Assembly (NCBI GenBank): GCA_025738555.1
Contig: JAOVFP010000012.1
Location: 1,054,001 to 1,118,000, forward strand
Origin: Cyathus striatus
Lineage: Eukaryota; Basidiomycota; Agaricomycetes; Agaricales; Nidulariaceae
Reading direction: 5' to 3'
Length of the DNA: 64,000 nt
Positions 23,001 through 34,753 of the stretch are shown here, piece after piece (within the stretch, counting starts at the first letter, position 1; the number at the start of each line of letters is the position of its first letter). The notes under the pieces are model-generated. The model did not search any database and was not told the origin of the DNA. It worked only from the letters and a program-made list of their open reading frames with translations. Position numbers and translations under genes: made by a program.

Positions 23001-23264
23001 CTTCCTTCATTCCTTTCTCTCCATATTCATTTCTTTTTTGCTATGCCCTTTACTTACTTTATGATCTAGAGCACCGTCTCGATTCAGTCCGCTCGTCAGA
23101 CAACCCTGGTTGGTTCTTTCTAGTAATTTCTACACAGCTCGCTCATTTGCCAATTCGCAGCTTTTTATGATACCGCTCTTTTCTCGCCTGGCACTCCATC
23201 CTCCGATCCGTCCTCTATTTTATTAGAAGACGCTGGCCGTGGCTCAACCCGAGTGTCTATTTCT

Positions 23265-26102
23265 ATGCACCGGGATGCCAGTGAAGACATGCCAGATTCC
23301 CCTTCCATGCCCGATCAACCCAAGCCTGGATCATCATCCCGCAGAAGTTCACGTTCTCAACTCCACAACAGGCCCCCCGCACCCCACCCCCTTCAGCCAC
23401 CACCCGCATCCACCACCACCACCCACTCCTTTACCGCTCTCTCCCCCGCCGCCTCCACCCCCTTCCACTACTCCTCCGGGGCGCTGTCCTACACTCAGAG
23501 ACCTGGCTACGCAGGACAATACACGGTGTCCTCGCCACAGCCGCCGCCTCTGACCATCGCACACACCCCTCCCCCTCCCTTCGCGTACTCCCACACCTTC
23601 CACGTCCCCGATGCCAGCATGATGTCCCCAAACATACACGCCGGGTACCAGCCCATGTTGCAGCCTCATGCTCCCGTCTATTCGTATCAGCGTCACTCCC
23701 CGGAAGGCGGTTCCACCTCCTTCTCCAGCTCGAGATCGTCCCCCATGTATCCGCCCCATCATCAGGCGCAGGCGTCCACCTCGCCCATGTCCCCACAGCC
23801 CCCTGCGGGACAGAGCAGTGCCCATTCGCCTTCGTATGTCGGCTCCAGCCAATTCCCTTCCTTACGATACCCCAATCCTGCCTCGCCCCAGTATGCATAC
23901 CCCCCGCAGTCGTTCGCCAGTTCGTCGCCCATGTATCATTACCCCCCTCAGCACTTTGCCTCACCTGATGCCGAGTCGCAAGGGACGTGGTGGTACATGC
24001 CTCCTCAACAACAGTACGACAATGGTCCACCGCCGTATCAGGGACATTATCAGCTCTCCTATCCATCGCTTCAGCATCCCGATTCTGAGGGATCGTACTC
24101 TGCACCGGGTCCCTCGTCCGTTTCATATGCCATGCCTCCTGTACGACAAGGCAGCGCTGCAAGCTCTGCTGACCAACACCATACCCCTTCACCTCCCCAC
24201 TCCACCGGTCTAGGCCCTCCCACCCATCAACAGCCTGATGGAGCAAGTGCTTCGTCGGGTGGGAAACCAGAGCGAACCCCAATTCGACGACACTACCACC
24301 CCAATCCGCCTGCGTCCCGCTCGGAGTGGGTGATGTGGACCGGGAACGTTCCATCGGACGCTACCCACGATGAGTTGTGGAAGTTCTTCACTGGGCAGGA
24401 TAACAACGAGTCAATGGGCGTTGTTTCCATATTCCTTATCGCGCGATCGAACTGTGCGTTTGTCAATTACGAGACGGAGCGGTATTTGCAGCAGGCCATT
24501 GAACGGTTCAATGGGGAGCCTTTGCGCCCCAATGATCCGCGCTGTGCTCGGCTTGTGTGTCGTGTAAGGAGGAAGGACGATGATTTGAAAGCGGGGGTAG
24601 GGGGTCAGCGCGGGATGGGGATGCACACGAAGTGGATTAAGGAGATGAAGAATAGAGGTCGGATGTCGAGTGAGCGGTCGGATTTGTCGGCTTCTGATGA
24701 TCCACCTACTTCGCCGTCCAGTTCATCGGATCATAATATGGCTGCTGCCATGTCGAACGTGTCGATATCCAGTGACGAAGGCCGGCCTCGTCATGTCAAG
24801 CATTCTAGTAGTTCGGGTTCGTATGCGTCTACGAATTCGAGTATCTTGTCGCGGCATTTTCCACAGAGGTATTTTATTCTTAAATCTTTAACTCAGGTGG
24901 GTGTTTTTCCCTCTTGGTGATCAATGCGATGCTGATATGTGTGCTAGTACGATTTAGATTTGAGCGTGGAAACTGGCCTGTGGGCAACTCAAAAGCACAA
25001 TGAAGGCATCTTAGACCAGGCTTATAGGACAAGCAAGGACGTTTACCTTATCTTCAGCGTTAACAAAAGCGGGGAGTTCTACGGATATGCAAGGTAGGTT
25101 TTCAAGATTCACCTTTTAGTGGTTTCAAGGCTCCAATACGATTCCTGGGTTAATAGGATGGCAGGTCCTGTGCGCCGTGGAGAGCGTCGCGTTTCGTGGG
25201 CGAGTAGGGGATCCATGTCCCCTGTCCCGCCTGCTCGATCTATTCAGTCGCCTTTGACGGGGAAGGATGCAACGCACGCAGCGACGATCAGTCCGACGAG
25301 GATACCCAAGGCATCTGCGATACCGGCGAGTTTGGCTTCAGAAACCTATTTCACGCCGTCCCCTGGTAGGCAAGTCGACAGCTCACCGCTTCCTGTAGAT
25401 GGCTCGGAACCGTTGTTCCCTGCAGGTGGTGATGGACAACGTACACCCGGTGGTCAAGACCGACTTCCTGCTTCTGCGCCCGCTGAGCTTGGGAAGCCAC
25501 ATCGCAAGGTAACTGGTGGCACCCCCTCGGAGAAGTATAGCTTAGATCATCGGACATTACGACAGGTTAAGCTCCCGGATGGGTTTTCATTGGATCCGTC
25601 GGCGCCTGCACGTGCGGTGAAGCAGGGCTCGGGGTCGTCTGGACCGGACGGCGTTTCGGGTTCGATTTCGACGTTACAGTCTGTGGTAGAAGAAGATGAA
25701 GTGCCACAGGTTGAGGGGGATCATTCTTTACCGGATAGAGGTGCGAGGGGTGCGGATAAGGCAGACGAAACGTGGGGGGATTGTTTTCAGGTACAGTGGT
25801 TGAGCACGCAGAGGCTGTCGTTTTACCATACGAGACATATTCGGAACCCTTGGAATCACGATCGAGAGGTCAAGGTGTCTCGAGATGGGACGGAGCTGGA
25901 GCCTAGTGTTGGGAGGACGCTGTTGGAGGAGTGGGAGAGGCTGGCGGAGATGCAGGCTCCCCCGCCGCCGGTTGTGCCGCCTGGAAAGGCGCCTGCCAAT
26001 GCGAGGCGGCCCAGGGGCGTTGCTGCTTCTGGGTCTGTGGGAGGTGCATCGAGAGAGGGGGGAGGAGATGGTGGAGGAGAGAGGCGGACGTCACGATCAT
26101 GA
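23265..26102 (+). CDS. YTH-domain RNA-binding protein with an RRM
   Basis: Three exons (23265-24896, 24948-25093, 25157-26102) read in frame. The first about 340 residues are low-complexity Pro/Ser/Tyr/Gln-rich. Next comes an RRM-like fold, WTGNVPSDATHDELWKFF through the RNP1-like SNCAFVNY. The YTH domain starts near RYFILKSLTQYDLDLS with TGLWATQKHN, then YLIFSVNKSGEFYGYARMAG. It is interrupted by about 205 low-complexity residues and resumes at FQVQWLSTQRLSF and NPWNHDREVKVSRDGTE, which resembles the C-terminal half of YTHDC1-type domains. YTH domains read N6-methyladenosine in RNA; the tryptophans in TGLWAT and FQVQWL are likely parts of the aromatic cage. It probably acts in mRNA processing or decay. 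The ATG at 23265 is the first in frame. Confidence 0.85.
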
Positions 26103-26925
26103 TAAACGACAACGATCACACTTGCAAAAAAAAAATTCTACATTCCAAACACACATCCACGGTGATAATTTTCAAACACGCAATACCAACAGCATCAGTT
26201 CATCTCACAATCATGTACGTGACGTTCCTATTTTTCATTCGGTTCTTTCAAACCCGGGCTAACGTGCAGTCTGGACTCTGTCCGGTTGTTCCTTGACCCC
26301 CCACAGTTCTTTGTTTTTATTCTACGAATCGGACGGACTGTCATTCACGAAACAGTCGCTCTTTTATTGGGATTTATCTGGACCATTCACGTCGCGCTTT
26401 TTTTCTCTGGAGCATTTAGCTGTGTGTTTTGTCCGAAGTTAACTGCTGTAGCTATAGTAGAACCCAACCCCACTCTGTAATACCTTGTAAATTGGCTTAT
26501 ACACGGCTCGCCATAATAACCTGGTGTTTTTCATTTGTACTTTTTTGCGACTGAGGGTGTAGTTGCTGCATATGGGGATCGTCGATCCGGTGTTTAGGCT
26601 TTGCTGGGACGATCCTGGGGTTTGGAAATTGGAAGGCTACCCCGAGCGCTGATCCCTCAATTCATAAAGCCCTGGGACCGAGGGGACTGGAACCTCGGGG
26701 GGTCCATCGGGAGGTCTTCAACGCGTCGCGGATATGAGAGCACGTGACTTTGTTGCTTATCTCAGCATAAAATTTAAGGGTGCCGGGGTCTAATCTGGGC
26801 CGATGACCTCTGATGATGAGAACGCAGCTGATTATGCCGAGTCCGACTGCTGACGACAACGGCGACCTGCTCCCACTCACGTCTCGTTCGCTGCGTATCC
26901 CAAACAAAATAACTTATCTTTCACC

Positions 26926-28471
26926 ATGAAAATCTCAGACCTGCCTAGAGAACTCATAGAAGACATTCTCGCCCTCGGAGACCCCATAGACATGACCAGA
27001 ATGGCCCAGTGTTGTCGTTTATTTCGTGATATCGTGTATTTCACCGACGATGCCTCACTCTGGCGGAATTTGTACCTCTCGCAGCCGTTGGATGATCCGA
27101 GGATATGTATATCCCAAGACTGTCGGCCTCGTCCGCCTATAGACTGGAAGAGCGAGCTGAAGCGCATCGTTAGAGCGAGTACGATTGCTGTTGCCATCGA
27201 GTTCGCTAAGCCGGAAGAGCATACTACCGTTCTGCAGACGTTTCTGGATATGACGAAATACGTCCCGCGACTGTCGTCGTACTATAGCAAAGACAACATA
27301 TCGAACAATCTCATTTGGGTCGCTGCGGTCCTACGACGCGGGTTCCTGGACGAGGTAGCACAAGCTTGGAAGCTGACCGAGGAGGAGGTCCAGCTCGTCG
27401 CGAGGCTCCATGCGTACTTTGGTATCACCCACGCAGATCTGAAACCACAAGCGCGTGTGCGCTCCAGAGCGTTCGTGTATGACATGCGCAAGTACACCGC
27501 GGAGAACGAGTATGGGCCCTTCCACCCCGACGGAAGCGTTGATTGGGTCCATGTGCAGATGATACATCATGCAGTGTCGATGCATATTGTGGATACAAAT
27601 GAGATCGGGGAGGGTACAGAGTTTGAGTACTTTTTGTTTCCCATGAGTTTGCCTTCTACGCAGATCATCTTGGAGGATGGAGTGGATTTGGATACGGATA
27701 AGGATTGGGCGGGGGTTACTGGACGATGGGCCGTGTCGTTTTGCTTTTGCGATCATAGGGAGCTGCTTAGTGCGTTACCCATCTCCTCCCTGCACTCCTC
27801 GTCTCACGCCCCCTTCTAGTATACAACACAACGAACGTATGTTTTGCCTCTCTTCCCCTTCCGGTCGCTAACTATGGTACAGTCCCCTGACGGTAACGGC
27901 CAACTCGATACCTCTCTCTTCGAAGACGAAGACTTTAGAGAAGTTTTCCGCTCTCTCGCAGTGGACATAAGTGTCCTACGCACCGAGCACGACCCCGAGC
28001 ACCCCGACAGACCCATAATACACTTCGTAGGCAAAATGAAGGACCCATCAAGCTCGACGATTACAGGCTCCGCACGGATGATTGGGGATGGGCAAGTGAA
28101 ATGGCATTTCGTGAGTCCCTCCTTGGTCTTTGCTGTGTGTATGCGGTGACGAGTGTACGTATAGGTGAGTGGGGAGCCGGGGAATGCTATTTGGAGGTGA
28201 GTCTGTTGTTGTTCGTTTTTGTGAGGTGGGGTGTTGATATGTTTTTACTATTAGCTCGGAGGGTGTGCAAGTTGGTGGGATACGTTCTGCGTATGGCGTT
28301 CTGGGCGCTTGGACTACTATATTTCATGATCGGGATGATCCAGTTGGTATGTTGTCTTTTTGCTTTCACATAGACCCCCCGCTCAAGCTGCTACATGCAG
28401 GCCCGTTTTGGTTGCGTAAGCTGCATAATGAGAATAATCTGGAGGATATTCTGCAGCAGTTGCTTACTTAG
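26926..28471 (+). CDS. F-box protein (core-type, single-copy look)
   Basis: It starts MKISDLPRELIEDILAL and continues with DMTRMAQCCRLFRDIVYFTDDASLWRN, a typical fungal F-box helix set. The main exon runs to about 27770. A 17 nt exon reading YNTTN follows (27820-27836), and then an exon with SPDGNGQLDTSLFEDEDF (27886 on). Further short exons read VSGEPGNAIW, SSEGVQVGGIRSAYGVLG and PFWLRKLHNENNLEDILQQLL, ending at the stop at 28471. No frame breaks were seen. The C-terminal part has no family I can name. It probably acts as an SCF substrate adaptor. Together with the YTH gene it forms the stable-looking part of the window. Confidence 0.75.
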
Positions 28472-28739
28472 ATGATGGACGTTTGGTTATACCATGTAAC
28501 ATTTGGATATTTGTGTCATTATGTGTATATTAAAGAGGGTTTTAAATGGTATATAAAAATGAAGATGAGGTTATTGTAAGATTCGAGGTGATAGAGCCTG
28601 AGTTCGAGGTTGAAGTTTTGAACGACTGGTAAGTTAGCGCTTGGTTAGCGCGCGTACCCCAAAGTCAAATTTAAACGGAGTTTGAAATGATTACATGGTA
28701 TTTATCCACTTTGACTCCACGGACCCTACCAGAACAAAC

Positions 28740-29660
28740 TCGACTCGACGATTCCGATGGTCCCTAACAATTCTTCAACGTCTTACGAAAATTCGGCGTA
28801 CCATGCCACATGCAATTGGCCATTTAATCGAACCTTTAGAGACTGAGTTACGCTCATCAAGAAGTTGATTTGAACGTTTTCACAAGTTGTTTACAAGAGC
28901 AAGTTATCAGAGGTGAAAGCTCTAACGGTTCACAAAGTTATGATATAGCTAACAGCCTTCCATATTCAATATATGTCTATTCCATGGTCTAGGTTCAGCC
29001 TGCACTCATTCATGTTGTAAACTATGCGGCCGCGTTGGCCAGTTCTGGATATGATGCGGAGGTGATTGATATTTGAAGGAAAGTGAGACACCTCTTAAAG
29101 ACTGACAAAAATCCTTAAAGATTTACATGAATTGCTGATGTTCGAGACAACATTTTCTGTCGCAAAGAAGTTACTTCCTGTATGAAGCCAGGATGTAAGT
29201 CGATTATAAACAATATCATTGTTGCAACGGGACAGAAAGGCATGGACACTAGCGAGATAAAATCCTGATATTGGTTCTCAGACTTTTATTCAGAGTCGTG
29301 GATTTTAACGACAGCTAAGTCAGTTATCTTTAGAGAAATTCAAAGGTTGCACCACAACTAAAAACACTTGAATGAAGGAGACTTGAATATTTCAATTTGA
29401 ATGAGTATCGTTCGCTGTATTTACGACGGAACAGTGCTTTTTATGCTTCCTTTCCATGTACAGACTCCTTGGACTAATGCATATCTCTACTCTATACGAC
29501 CTCAACCATTTGCTACTTCGTGGAGCACAAATTTCAATTTCAACTGCCATTATTCTATTCATGTTGTGGTTAGGAGGAATAAAATTAGTTTGCGATGCTC
29601 ACAGAGACTGGCATTATAACGTTACTGGTCCTGAAAAGTGTAGGTAATTGGTGAGAGAAG
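28740..29660 (+). pseudogene. Relic of the same unidentified gene as at 14-15 kb, copy 2
   Basis: Plus-strand DNA here aligns in order with the minus-strand relic at 13.96-14.94 kb. One shared block is GCGTACCATGCCA. Another is the run TTATGATATA followed by CCTTCCATA. Others are GTAAACGATATCATT (here ATAAACAATATCATT), CAGAGTCGTGG, and TTTGCTACTTCGTGGAGC. The best-preserved part encodes LNHLLLRGAQISISTAIILF. Many stops show that it is dead. It lies directly upstream of NLR B on the same strand, as copy 1 does for NLR A. Confidence 0.5.
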
Positions 29661-29785
29661 TGTTTGTAATCGACCCATGAGGGTGTAGTGAGGTACAGAA
29701 ATGAAAACGAATGAAAACCGCAGTATACGTGTTCGGGCCACAACGTAACATTATTTTTGGAGATGACAATCACGCTATATATAGT

Positions 29786-29812
29786 GTAGTGCAGGCGAAA
29801 CGTTTGCTCTAC
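29786..29812. repeat. 27 bp imperfect palindrome, partner of 16459-16485
   Basis: It begins GTAGTGCAGGCG and ends CGTTTGCTCTAC, with 9 of 12 pairs matching across the dyad. It lies about 130 bp before the putative start codon of NLR B and just after a TATATATA run, so it may be a promoter element or a remnant of a repeat. Confidence 0.4.
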
Positions 29813-29846
29813 AGTTCGCTTGTGTTTAACATAGCCCTAGCGTAGC

Positions 29847-29859
29847 CTTAATTTACAGC
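29847..29859 (+). promoter_or_regulatory. Conserved 13-mer upstream of NLR B
   Basis: CTTAATTTACAGC lies 85 bp before the ATG at 29944. It differs at one base from the identical 13-mers CTTAAGTTACAGC upstream of NLR copies C and D. It could be a shared control site or simply residual homology between duplicated promoters. Confidence 0.3.
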
Positions 29860-29943
29860 ATATTAAGCCCAGGAGTTTTAGTACCTACCTTACCACTAAC
29901 ACCTCCCTACCTACCATTGCTTACACCATCGTTTGGTTCTGGT

Positions 29944-32439
29944 ATGGCCTTTAACAGTGCACATGGTTTTATTATTAATGGAGACATTCATGCGGTGGAT
30001 AATAGTCGTCGAGGAGCATCCGGTACACGACATTGCATTATTTTCACAAGTGGAGTGCTAACACAAGGTCTGAAGTATTGAACCTTCTTCTTAATGCTGC
30101 TTGCCTTGCAGCAGGTCATCAGTCAGATGAACGGTTTGACCCACCTAAATGCCACCCTGGTACGAGAAGAGCTGTGATTGACGAAATCATAACTTGGGTG
30201 GACTCAAAAGACCCGGAGAAAAGGATTAAATGGTTATCTGGACCTGCAGGAGCAGGTAAATCGTCAATTTCTCAGACGATAGCCGAAAGATGTGATAATG
30301 CGGGAAAGCTTGTTTCGAGCTTCTTCTTTTCACGAACAAACATCAGTACTGGAAGAGATAATGGGAAAAAAATTATCCCGACCATTGCATACCACCTCTC
30401 GATCGCAATACCTGAAACGAAGGAGTTGGTCCTCAGTGAGATCGAGAAAAACCCGGGAATACTACAGTATTCAATGAAGGAGCAAGTACAAAAATTAATT
30501 ATAGAACCATTGCAGGTTGTAAAAGGAAGACCTAATATGGTGAATATACGTACCCCGGAATTGGTGATCATTGATGGTTTGGACGAGTGTAGTGATCGAA
30601 AAGTTCAAGTTACGATTATACAAGTCCTTACTTGGGTTTCATCGCAACCTTTGATTCATCTACGGTTTCTTATTGCAAGCCGACCAGAGCTAGAAATAAG
30701 GAATGCATTCAACTCGCGGTCCGTACAGAAAATATGTACACGATTGGTTCTTGATAACCGCTATGCGCCGGATAACGACATATATGTGTATCTCCGAAAC
30801 GAGTTCACTAGGATAAAGGAAGAACATACACTATCCTTAGCATTGTGGGAGGATGCAATACATTGGCCATCTGATAGAGACATATGGAAACTTGTGAAAA
30901 AATCATCGGGACAATTCATCTATGCAGCTACTGTCATCAAATACATTGAAGATAACCGTCGCGATCCCAGGGAACAACTTCGTACAATTATTGATATACA
31001 GCCGGGAGGAACTTGTAGAGAATCACCGTATGCAGAGCTTGATGCAGTGTACATACACATACTCAAGACTGCTGCGATGTCACAAGACTATAATTCCATT
31101 TCTCATATTTTCATGGTTCTACTATACACAAGAAGACATTTAGAGATGGAGATGGTCCCTGGTAGCTTCCGACTGGCCAAAAATGAAAGGATAGCATCCA
31201 TTTCCACAGTTCCAAGACTAGCTGAATTCTTGGGTGTCATGCAGAGTACAATAACTTTATTACTTGTTGATCTTCACTCGGCTATGTATATTCCAAATTC
31301 AAATCTTGCACAAGATGCACAGATTATCCGCTTCTTCCATGCATCTTTCGTCGACTTTTTACAAGACTCTGCCAGATCGGGAAAATTCTTCATAGCCAAG
31401 GAAAAGGCACATGCAATCCTTGGGAGAGACTGTCTTTCAACGATTGTAGAGACGGATCCATCGCAAAGATTCTACCTCGGCGATTTGAGCTATGTGCAGC
31501 ATTATGCATTTCATGCTTATTTCTATCATATGGAACAAAGCGAGTTTGATGACGAGTTATTACAGGGAATTCTAGAGCTGTCAAATGCCCAGGATTTAGT
31601 GCGGAAAATAATCTTAACGTTGGAAACGGAGGATATAGGAGATATACTTTTTCGCATGTTTAAATTTAATTTCGGTGCCATGGAGAGATCTGTAGGTATC
31701 ATTTATTTTATGAAACCATTCAGCTACTAACTCTTTACTTTTCAGCATATAGTTCTTCCAGCGGCAGAAAAACTAGAAGATATTTGTGGCTATATATCTA
31801 GGACAGTAGATGAAGCTGTATTGACAGACATCTGTGGTCTAGAAACTCATAAAGCCATAGTCTCCTTTGCAATGGCAAAATTATTTCCAGAGAAGTTTTA
31901 TAAAAGAGATATCTATTATTGCTGGCAAGCCACGATGCTAGACAGTTTTTCAAGAACAAAAAATCTCATTTTGGATGGCAAGAAGTGCCAACATATGATC
32001 CGTAGCATATGGGAAATATCATTTGCGGAAAGGTTTAGTAGGTAAGCTGTCACGTACATTAATAATACGTACATTCATGCTGATACTTATTAATAGCGGA
32101 AATTTGGTTTATATGGCTGGAGACGTCTTGGATTTTATGGTATTTGAATATTTGCTTGATAGAATTAAGCCGTCCACAGAATTCGGACTGTTTCTTAGGA
32201 CGAAATTGCTAACCTTGGTGTCTCAGTGGAGGCATGAATGTCAGATCACAATGCCTACTCACAGAAGTCTGGAGACATTTCTATCTAGAGAAGAGCAGAT
32301 TCATGTAATGGTATCACTCGAACATGCTGTTAACGAATATTTAAAAGTAAGCCTATCACCTCACGACTAATAGTGCCATCCAATACATGATTATTGTCAA
32401 TAACCATAGGCATGCAATTGCCTTCAGCCTCATCAATGA
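29944..32439 (+). CDS. NACHT-domain NOD-like receptor, copy B (5' end doubtful)
   Basis: It has the same five-exon plan as copy A: 29944-30022, about 30068-31691, 31746-32041 (296 nt), 32097-32346 and 32410-32439. Key motifs are MAFNSAHGFII, FDPPKCHPGTRRAVIDEI, WLSGPAGAGKSSISQTIAE, ELVIIDGLDECSDRKVQ, FLIASRPELEIRN, FFHASFVDFLQDSARS, IYYCWQA and FMVFEYLLDRIKPS. The protein ends ACNCLQPHQ. The exon 1 to exon 2 junction leaves the frame one base short compared with copies A, C and D: exon 1 ends in phase 1, while the acceptor after ACACAAG needs phase 2. There is no other ATG before the P-loop. Either a different start or splice site is used, or this copy has lost normal initiation. Confidence 0.7.
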
Positions 32440-34753
32440 TTTGTGCACCGTGATGAACAAGAAGTGGTCCGCTCAATTTTTGGGTTTTCTGGTTAGTATC
32501 TTGTGCACTTTTCAAACTCGCTCGAGGAACTTAAAACTTATATTAGATACCAACCACAAAACTTTGGAAGACGAAACTTGTTTAATATCAGCAGGATAAA
32601 ATTAAGGTTGAAGTGTACCACCAAGTTCATCAAGTTACTTTTCTTGATTCGTTGCATAGCATGTGTTTTGCTTTCTTAGTAAAGCTCGAGAATTGTTCGA
32701 GTAGAGTTTAAATAAATAACCGAAAGCGATAATAATCTAAGACTCGGAACCCTACACATTGCGGAAGCCAAAGCTCAAGCCGCACTCGCTGCTTCACGTT
32801 GTACCATCCCTTATATGGTCGTGGCGTTTGACAGTGCATAAAGATAATAGTCGTGGACTCGGAGGTGCCGCACTTGAAGGTATTTCTTGCGAGGTCGGAC
32901 TCGCTAATACGAACTCTGAAGGATTAACTTGACTTCTCGAGCTCAGCATGAAACTTATATTCAACCGATTTAAGTAAGGTTTATGGTAAGTACTTAGTAT
33001 AGACTAGATCGGTTACGGTAAGCTGACTTGAAATAACATTTGTTGAAGTTAACGTTGTGGTCTCGAGGAGTAAAGCTCGAAGGTGGTAGCGTTTGAATAG
33101 AACACCTCCAGCAGCGCTAGAAGCCGCAAACTCAAACAGAAGCAGCCTTCAAACCGTTGTTACCAGGAATCGCCAGGACAGTCTCAGCCCGTCAGCCGAA
33201 TTGGGAAGGATGCATACGACCGACGCGAAGAATGTGCAAGGTAGGATAGAAGTCTGACGATATGCACTTAAGTATCGCAGGGGAAGGAATATGTGGGTTT
33301 ACACTGATTGCCAGCGCGTAACTGTACGGCAATGCTCACCCGCCCGCTCCCTAACACATAGGCCTAACCAACCAATATCAACGATACCCTCTCTCTTCTA
33401 CAACAGTCAGGCGAGAACGTTAAAGCTGAAGAGCCATAGGGAAAGCTGTAACAGTTAAGCGTATTGCCAGATAAGGACATCGAAGAGTAGATGCCTGTCG
33501 AGGCTGAAAGAACTTGTTGAGGAGAAACATGAGCATGGGGTACACTTGAACTTGAGGTGACGCAGCCCGCTGGAGATTCCTCTATGTACTCCCTGAAGGA
33601 GATGTAGCGCATCTGGCGACGGTGCTCGCGAAGCTAAGAAAGTTCACGTGTTTGTCGTTTGGCATGGACAACCACTACCAGCGCAAAAGACAACACCAAT
33701 GCCACTTCCAGAGCAAAAGACACCTGAAGCGCCTGTCCCGCCGTCTCCAAAGGTAGTGGAAGCGCTTGAGGCGGCCGTTCTTGGTAACATGATCCTTGAC
33801 GAATGGAGAGTGCTTTCAACGCAAAAGCAAGCGTATACGTTAGTGTAAGCATAATGTCTTTGCAACGCGCTCAAAGATACCGGCTGCATTGGCCCTATCG
33901 GCGTACGACGACAGTTGAAGATCCGACCATATAGCGGGGGTTAAGGGAATTGAGGATACTAGGAATGTTGGTATTGGAGGGGTGAGTTCTCCTGACAAGG
34001 GAGTGGGGGATTCTGGAGGCTAAACTTGACATTGACGAGCTGAAGACCGCTGATACCCTATTTGAAATTGAACTCTCCCAGTATCGACAATGTGCCTCCT
34101 CAGCGTAAGCGTCTAGCGGTAGCGCAATGAGAGGACGATATGCATGAAACTAGGCAGTCGAGTGGCTTTCTGCTGCGTCGGAAGAGTTGACGAAGCATGC
34201 AGGATTTATTTCACAGCTACACTATTTTTGCAAAGAACAGATAAGAATGAGGACGACAGAAAGTGGATGTCATCGTGTACGACGGTACTCATCATAGCGA
34301 CTTGATGACGAAGAAAAGGCAGGAAAACTCGTGTAGCATCCCGGAAGCCTGGGAACTTCAACCCAATCCTTCATCCAATTTTTCATATTGAGCAGCGTGA
34401 ACCGTATGCTTCCTCCGCATCCTGAGGACCTGTCTGTAACGGCGTAACGTAGATTCTTAACATTCTTGCACGAACTTGCTTTGGAAGAGAAACATAAAAT
34501 GGAAATGGCTATCCAGTAGGATTTTATGAGGCCATAGTTAGGGCAGTCGAAGAGACGTTGTAGAGGATGGTGCCAGTGAGGAGAAGAAAGAGAGGCCGGG
34601 CGGGATGTCAGGCCTTCAGGGACTAGGGATTGGGTAACGCAGTTTGAGCTATTGACGTAAACGAAGTTCCCACGCAACAAAAAAACTGCTTGGCAAGTTT
34701 GATTTCCCCTACCGACTGTTTTATCATTTTATCACCTCACCAAGGCTTCTGTC
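32440..34753. other. Intergenic, about 2.3 kb, no recognised gene
   Basis: Short frames occur at 33364-33612 and 33634-33889 (minus), and a longer one of 136 codons at 34270-34680 (minus). None carries a motif I know or a clear exon partner. The stretch probably holds decayed sequence. Confidence 0.4.

Noticed and set aside
23349..24354. Long minus-strand frames opposite the YTH gene
   Set aside because: They arise from the biased Pro/Ser-rich coding of the YTH gene and have no motif of their own.
30033..30070. Start of NLR B at 30033
   Set aside because: That position is TTG, not ATG, and it lies inside the region corresponding to the intron of the other copies.
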